37,673 nucleotides of DNA from Candidatus Omnitrophota bacterium (GTDB taxonomy: Bacteria; Hinthialibacterota; Hinthialibacteria; Hinthialibacterales; JAKPRU01), in assembly GCA_029570205.1 (NCBI GenBank), contig JAKQSI010000090.1:1-37673 (forward strand), given 5' to 3'. The notes under the pieces were generated by a model, which was given only the letters and a program-made list of their open reading frames with translations, ran no database searches and was not told the origin of the DNA. Made by a program: the position numbers and the translations under genes. Position 1 is the stretch's first letter. Every line of letters begins with the position of its first letter. Shown here one piece after another: positions 33,773 to 37,673 of the stretch.

Positions 33773-34867
33773 CTAGACGGCGAACCGAAAATAGATCACG
33801 TCGCCGTCCTGCACCACGTAGTCTTTTCCTTCCAACCGGTATTTTCCGGCTTTTTTACACGCTTCAATAGACCCTTCCCGGATCAGATCATCATAAGTCA
33901 CAACCTCCGCGCGGATAAATCCACGTTCGATATCCGTGTGGATTTTTCCGGCGGCTTGGGGAGCCTTTGTGCCGATGGGAATGGTCCAGGCGCGGGATTC
34001 CTCTTCACCGGTCGTGAGGAACGATTGCTGCCGTAACGCGCGGTAACAGGCGGAAATCACGGCCGACTTGCCGGAACCTTCGAGACCGCACGCCTCGAAA
34101 TAATCCTGCCATTCCTCTTCGGGAAGTTCGTGTACTTCGGTTTCCAATTGGGCGTTCATAACGACCAGTTCCATGCTTTTGGATGTGGTTTCGGCGCGAA
34201 GACGTTCCAGCGAGGCTTTTTCCGCGATGTGTGTCAGGTCTCCGACGTTTGCCAGAACAAGCATCTCCCGTGCCGTAAGCAGCCCATACGAATGGACATA
34301 GTTTACCATTTCGTCTTCGGTCGGCGCTACATCGATGATGGGGCGACCCTGTTCCAGAGCGGCCAGGAAGCGTCGGAGAGAGGCCTCTTCTTTTTCGTAT
34401 TGCTTGCGATTCTGTGCGTCCTTGGTTTTCATGAGTTCCGCCCTGGGAAGGCGGTTCTCGATGAGTGTCATATCCGCCAGGATCAGTTCCGTCATCAGGA
34501 TGTCGAGATCCCTTACCGGATCGACAGAGCCTTCCGTGTGGGGCACGGTCTCGGATTCGAAAACGCGAACGACGAGCAGAAGCGCCTCCATGTCGCGCAG
34601 TTGACCGAGGAACTGGTTGGAGAATCCCTTTTCCTTGCCTGCCCCCCTGGTCAGTCCGGCGACATCGGTCAGTTCAATGGTGGAGTGGGTGATTTTCTTC
34701 GATTTTGAAATTTTGCTGAGCGGTTCGAGACGCGGATCGGGCACAAAGCAGACCCCACGATTCGGGTCTTTCTTGCCGCCCATGGCGGTATCCGCCGTCG
34801 ATCCGGTCAGTGCGTTGAACACGGTCGTCTTCCCGCTCAATGGAAGACCGATCATTCCGATCTGCAT
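33773..34867 (-). CDS. ychF: YchF/OLA1-type GTP- or ATP-binding protein
   Basis: This 364-residue P-loop protein of the Obg-related YchF family binds ribosomes and is implicated in stress control of translation. The nucleotide site is GLPLSGKTT (normally GxPNVGKST), with ELTDVAGLTRGAGKEKG as switch II and LVLANVGD near the base-recognition position, where YchF members have lost the usual NKxD. A coiled region follows (RAELMKTKDAQNRKQYEKEE). The C-terminal TGS domain ends with KDYVVQDGDVIYFRF. It is the first gene of the ychF-M23-comF operon. Confidence 0.96.
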   Translation of the reverse strand: MQIGMIGLPLSGKTTVFNALTGSTADTAMGGKKDPNRGVCFVPDPRLEPLSKISKSKKITHSTIELTDVAGLTRGAGKEKGFSNQFLGQLRDMEALLLVVRVFESETVPHTEGSVDPVRDLDILMTELILADMTLIENRLPRAELMKTKDAQNRKQYEKEEASLRRFLAALEQGRPIIDVAPTEDEMVNYVHSYGLLTAREMLVLANVGDLTHIAEKASLERLRAETTSKSMELVVMNAQLETEVHELPEEEWQDYFEACGLEGSGKSAVISACYRALRQQSFLTTGEEESRAWTIPIGTKAPQAAGKIHTDIERGFIRAEVVTYDDLIREGSIEACKKAGKYRLEGKDYVVQDGDVIYFRFAV

Positions 34868-34968
34868 AAGTATACGCCCTCAATTTTCATTCCGACATCT
34901 CAATTTGATACATCATAGCAGGACTCGAGGGGAATGGTAGATGGATGGAAGATCTCAACTCATCAAAG

Positions 34969-35001
34969 ACAGGTCCAAGAATCCGCCGGGACCTGTATAA
35001 T
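34969..35001 (+). promoter_or_regulatory. Promoter with abutting inverted repeat, upstream of the ATPase gene
   Basis: ACAGGTCC (34969-34976) and GGACCTGT (34989-34996) form a perfect 8-bp inverted repeat with a 12-base gap. Its right arm shares its last T with a perfect -10 box TATAAT (34996-35001). A protein or hairpin bound here would block or tune the promoter. No good -35 box is visible, which suits an activated or repressed promoter. The ATPase start lies 36 bases downstream. Confidence 0.55.
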
Positions 35002-35036
35002 GAAGGAGCGAACGCAACCGCGAAAAGGGAACGAAT

Positions 35037-36395
35037 ATGACACCAGATCCGAAGGCAAAGAGCGGAAAAGAGAACCCGGAAGAATCCGGAATCACGAAGA
35101 TCACCGTCGAGGGATTCAAATCCATCGCGGAGAGACAATCCATTGAAATCCGCCCACTCACCATCCTTGCCGGGGCCAACAGTTCGGGTAAATCCAGCAT
35201 CATGCAGCCGCTTTTGCTGCTCAAGCAAACCGTAGAATGTGGTTACGATCCGGGACCCCTACTACTGGAAGGTCCAAATGTCTCTTATACATTACCGGAG
35301 CAGTTTCTTTCGAAGATTAGGACTGCTTCTGTCGCAAAAAGCCTTATTATTGGACTACATTTTTCTCATGACATGGAATTCAAGGTCATCTTTGACAAGA
35401 AAAAAGAATCGCGAGACCTTGATCTCCTCGAGCTCACGCAGAAGCTGGGAAGGGATGAAAAAGAACACAGTATCCGTCAAGGAATGAGTCGAGAAGAATT
35501 GTGTGATATGATTAAAGATGATGAGGGAGCCATGGGTATTATGGCGCATCTTTTCGAGCAGGCGTCAAAAGATTCACCATGGAGTATAGATCGGGATCGG
35601 TGTTTCTTCCGAGTAAGAGTCTCATCGGGAACCAGGATTACTATCCCATTAGGCCATGTTTTTGAACCGTTGATCGCAGACATAATTCACGTGCCAGGAC
35701 TCCGTGGCAATCCTGAAAGGACTTACAAGAAGACGGCAACAGGTCCCCGCTTTCCCGGCACTTTTGAGAATTATGTCGCGAGTGTTATCAGTGATTGGAA
35801 GGCAAGAAAAGACAAACGTTTGGACGATCTCAGCAAGAACCTGGAAAAGTTGGGATTGACCTGGAAAGTGGACCCCGCTGAGCGAGATGCAACTGCAATA
35901 GAAATTCGCGTCGGGCGATTGAAATGTGCAGATAACCAGGAAAAAAACGATTTGGTCAGTATTGCGGATGTGGGATTCGGGGTTTCCCAGGTTCTGCCGG
36001 TTCTGGTGGCTCTCCTTGTGGCAAAACCGGGGCAATTGGTCTACCTGGAACAGCCGGAAATCCATCTGCATCCGCGCGCGCAGGTGGCTTTGGCGGAAAT
36101 TCTGGCGGACGCGGCAAGACGTGGGGTCCGCGTGGTTGCGGAAACCCACAGCGCCATGCTTTTACTGGCCGTTCAGTCCTTGGTCGCGGAGGGAAAGATA
36201 GAAACGGATAAGGTCATATTGCATTGGTTCGAGCGTAACGAAGAAGATGGAACCACGAAGATTCGTTCCGGGGATTTGAATGAAGCGGGCGCTTATGGAA
36301 AATGGCCGGTGGATTTCGGGAAGGTGGAACTGGAATTGCAGGGCCGCTATCTGAATGCGGCGGAGGGTCACCTGTGGGGAAAATCGACGAAATGA
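35037..36395 (+). CDS. AAA/ABC-type ATPase of the OLD-like group
   Basis: This 452-residue protein is an SMC/OLD-like ATPase (AAA_15/AAA_21 type, DUF3696-like). It begins with a basic, disordered tail, then ITKITVEGFKSIAER and Walker A GANSSGKSS (about residues 46-54). After a long central insertion come the signature-like VGFGVSQVLPVL, Walker B VYLEQPEIHLHPRAQ (about residue 335) and the His switch ETHSAMLLL. No TOPRIM nuclease follows in the protein. AGGGA lies before the ATG. The central part (35280-35700) is richer in A+T than neighbouring genes. It overlaps the next gene, a PIN-like protein, so both are made together. Such ATPases often sense a trigger and control a toxic effector. Confidence 0.9.
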   Translation: MTPDPKAKSGKENPEESGITKITVEGFKSIAERQSIEIRPLTILAGANSSGKSSIMQPLLLLKQTVECGYDPGPLLLEGPNVSYTLPEQFLSKIRTASVAKSLIIGLHFSHDMEFKVIFDKKKESRDLDLLELTQKLGRDEKEHSIRQGMSREELCDMIKDDEGAMGIMAHLFEQASKDSPWSIDRDRCFFRVRVSSGTRITIPLGHVFEPLIADIIHVPGLRGNPERTYKKTATGPRFPGTFENYVASVISDWKARKDKRLDDLSKNLEKLGLTWKVDPAERDATAIEIRVGRLKCADNQEKNDLVSIADVGFGVSQVLPVLVALLVAKPGQLVYLEQPEIHLHPRAQVALAEILADAARRGVRVVAETHSAMLLLAVQSLVAEGKIETDKVILHWFERNEEDGTTKIRSGDLNEAGAYGKWPVDFGKVELELQGRYLNAAEGHLWGKSTK

Positions 36396-36943
36396 CGGAG
36401 ACCGAATCGAAGCGGGTTGTGATTGATGCTTCTATTGCCGGCGCGGCTGGGGGAGAAGCCGCAACGTATTCAACCTCGATCAACTGCACGAACTTCCTGA
36501 ATGTCTTTTACCTGGATACCGATCTTATCATGGTGATGACTCTGGAAATCCGAGGCGAGTGGAAAGAACACCGGTCTAATTTTGCATACACATTTCTCGC
36601 AAATATGGTCTCCGACGATCGAATATGTTCAATACAGGAAGACGACCTACTGGAAATCAGGAAACTCAAGTCCAAGATGGACCCAATTCCTCTGCGAAAG
36701 AAACTCCGTGAGGATCTGGAAAAAGATTTTATCTTGATAGAAGCTGCCCTGGCAACGGACAAGACAGTCATCTCTCTTGATGACAAGGCTCGCAAAGGAT
36801 TCGAGCAAATCAGCCAGGAATTGAAGAAATTGAGAAGCATCGTTTGGGTGAATCCCGACCGGCACATTGAAGCCGTGTTGTCGTGGCTGAAAGACGGTGC
36901 GAATCCGGTTGAGGAATACCGACTTGGTTTTCGTTCCGGGTGA
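36374..36943 (+). CDS. PIN-like nuclease partner of the ATPase
   Basis: This protein of about 189 residues has a PIN-like fold. Strand 1 carries Asp18 in VVIDASIAGAAGG, the conserved LEIRGEW helix has Glu58, and Glu123 (LIEAALATDK) and Asp136/Asp137 (VISLDDKAR) complete the acidic site expected for metal-dependent RNA cleavage. The start at GTG 36374 has GGAGGG at ideal spacing and overlaps the ATPase end by 22 bases; ATG 36392, overlapping as ATGA, is the alternative. The strong overlap shows translational coupling. PIN enzymes are commonly RNases in toxin-antitoxin systems and defence. The pairing with an OLD-like ATPase is the main reason to read this as a two-gene effector module; that function is inferred. 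Confidence 0.8.
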   Translation: MGKIDEMTETESKRVVIDASIAGAAGGEAATYSTSINCTNFLNVFYLDTDLIMVMTLEIRGEWKEHRSNFAYTFLANMVSDDRICSIQEDDLLEIRKLKSKMDPIPLRKKLREDLEKDFILIEAALATDKTVISLDDKARKGFEQISQELKKLRSIVWVNPDRHIEAVLSWLKDGANPVEEYRLGFRSG

Positions 36944-36955
36944 TCCGAATCCCGC

Positions 36956-37438
36956 CTATGGCGAACGATGCGCAATCCACGCAGCCAGACCTGCAACCGG
37001 CAGCCCCGCCAGAAGGCCACACAGCGAGAATAGACCACCGGGAACCAGGATTTCCTGACGAAAGATCAGTCCGGAACCGTAGATCAACACATAGTTCGCA
37101 ACGGTGAGGATGGCTCCCAGGACTGTGCCTGATCCCGCGCAAACTGCATCGGCAATACCATTCGAATATCCTGTGCGATATGCGCTATAAGCCTTGAATC
37201 CCACCAGCACAAGAATCATTGCTCCCCATGTCCATTTTTCTCGTTCGTGGATTGCGAACATCCGGTTCTCATCCAGCCATTCCTCATGCCCCAAAAAGGG
37301 AGAGAGACGCGGATAGCCGATTTCTTTCAACGAATGACGGATCGAGGCGCTCGCTCCCCAGTAAGCAAATACCACGGCAATGAGCAGAACCGGCGCGCCG
37401 TCCGTAAGAGTCTTTTTGTACCATGCCGCCGCGTTCAT
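36956..37438 (-). CDS. Hypothetical four-helix membrane protein
   Basis: This 160-residue protein has four probable membrane segments (about residues 15-33, 69-85, 98-118 and 130-155), with a hydrophilic loop of about 35 residues between the first two (EIGYPRLSPFLGHEEWLDENRMFAIHEREKW). I do not recognise a family. Its ATG overlaps the rimI stop codon as ATGA, so the two are translationally coupled. It converges with the PIN-like gene 12 bp away. Confidence 0.7.
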   Translation of the reverse strand: MNAAAWYKKTLTDGAPVLLIAVVFAYWGASASIRHSLKEIGYPRLSPFLGHEEWLDENRMFAIHEREKWTWGAMILVLVGFKAYSAYRTGYSNGIADAVCAGSGTVLGAILTVANYVLIYGSGLIFRQEILVPGGLFSLCGLLAGLPVAGLAAWIAHRSP

Positions 37439-37673
37439 GATGTCGTATCCAGGTCTTCCTGATCGAACCGGCGTGAGAGCAGAAGGGCATCCTCGACCGG
37501 TCTGAAATAGTACTTGGGGCGGCGCCCGACAATCTTGAAATGCAATTCTCGATAGAGGGCCAGAGCCGCCGTGTTCGACTCACGCACCTCCAGGTGAAAC
37601 ACCGCTGCCTCGGCCTGTTTTCCTTCCTGTATACAGGCCTCGAGCAACGCCCGCGCGATCCCCTGACGGCGAA
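37435..37673 (-). CDS. rimI: Ribosomal protein alanine N-acetyltransferase RimI, 3' part
   Basis: Only the C-terminal 78 residues are in the window; the gene begins beyond the right edge. The frame shows RRQGIARALLEA, the acetyl-CoA binding motif of GNAT enzymes, then VFHLEVRESNTAALALYRELHF and GRRPKYYF, which are characteristic of RimI. RimI acetylates the N-terminus of ribosomal protein S18 and possibly other proteins. It is followed by the membrane protein gene with a 4-base overlap. Confidence 0.88.
   Translation of the reverse strand, partial: RRQGIARALLEACIQEGKQAEAAVFHLEVRESNTAALALYRELHFKIVGRRPKYYFRPVEDALLLSRRFDQEDLDTTS

Overview
The window reads as chromosomal DNA from a flagellated, Gram-negative-type (diderm) bacterium. 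It carries lipid A/Kdo genes (lpxK, waaA, an lpxL-type acyltransferase), flagellar filament genes (fliD, fliS), a Tol-Pal-type TPR lipoprotein (CpoB-like) and an NtrC-type sigma-54 activator. Gene content and the heavy load of short dispersed palindromic repeats point to a poorly cultivated environmental lineage. I cannot name the phylum from this sequence alone. No tRNA, rRNA, transposase, integrase or CRISPR array was seen.

Layout, left to right. The left edge (1-419) is a tandem array of about 14 hairpin-forming units that runs off the window. Then follow a Maf/DUF115-type motility glycosyltransferase; a frameshifted GT87-like membrane glycosyltransferase downstream of mutL, whose linker carries three in-frame palindromic repeats; a small membrane protein; a DUF554 membrane protein; and an XRE regulator. 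Next come a DegT-family aminotransferase, the coupled waaA-lpxK pair, a divergent lpxL-type gene, and the fliD-fliS operon behind a sigma-28-like promoter. A CgeB-like glycosyltransferase lies upstream of fliD. After a gene-poor stretch come a single-pass membrane protein, threonine aldolase and a methyltransferase. From 20.3 to 21.3 kb there is a Cys-rich small protein and a candidate structured RNA. From 21.3 to 27.3 kb lie a CpoB-like lipoprotein, a Wzm-type ABC permease, a zinc dehydrogenase, a GT-C glycosyltransferase, a rhomboid protease and a HAD phosphatase.

From 27.4 to 32.2 kb the window looks like a repeat-invaded accessory zone. It contains a broken membrane-protein ORF, two copies of a dispersed repeat (one interrupted by a hairpin cluster), an orphan MNT nucleotidyltransferase, an NtrC-family regulator and a one-polypeptide fusion of a sugar isomerase-type TIM barrel with a Gfo/Idh/MocA oxidoreductase. 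The right end holds ychF, a LysM-M23 peptidase and comF in one operon. It also holds a two-gene AAA ATPase plus PIN-like nuclease module behind a promoter that abuts an inverted repeat, then a membrane protein and the 3' part of rimI.

How genes work together. WaaA, LpxK and the LpxL-type enzyme build Kdo-lipid A. DUF115, CgeB-like, DegT and methyltransferase proteins could supply and attach sugars to the flagellin filament that FliD caps and FliS chaperones, or to surface glycans; the Wzm-type permease and membrane glycosyltransferases fit the second role. The most system-like unit is the ATPase-nuclease pair at 35.0-36.9 kb. The most unusual genome-level signal is three families of short palindromic repeats, one of which has entered the mutL coding sequence in frame.
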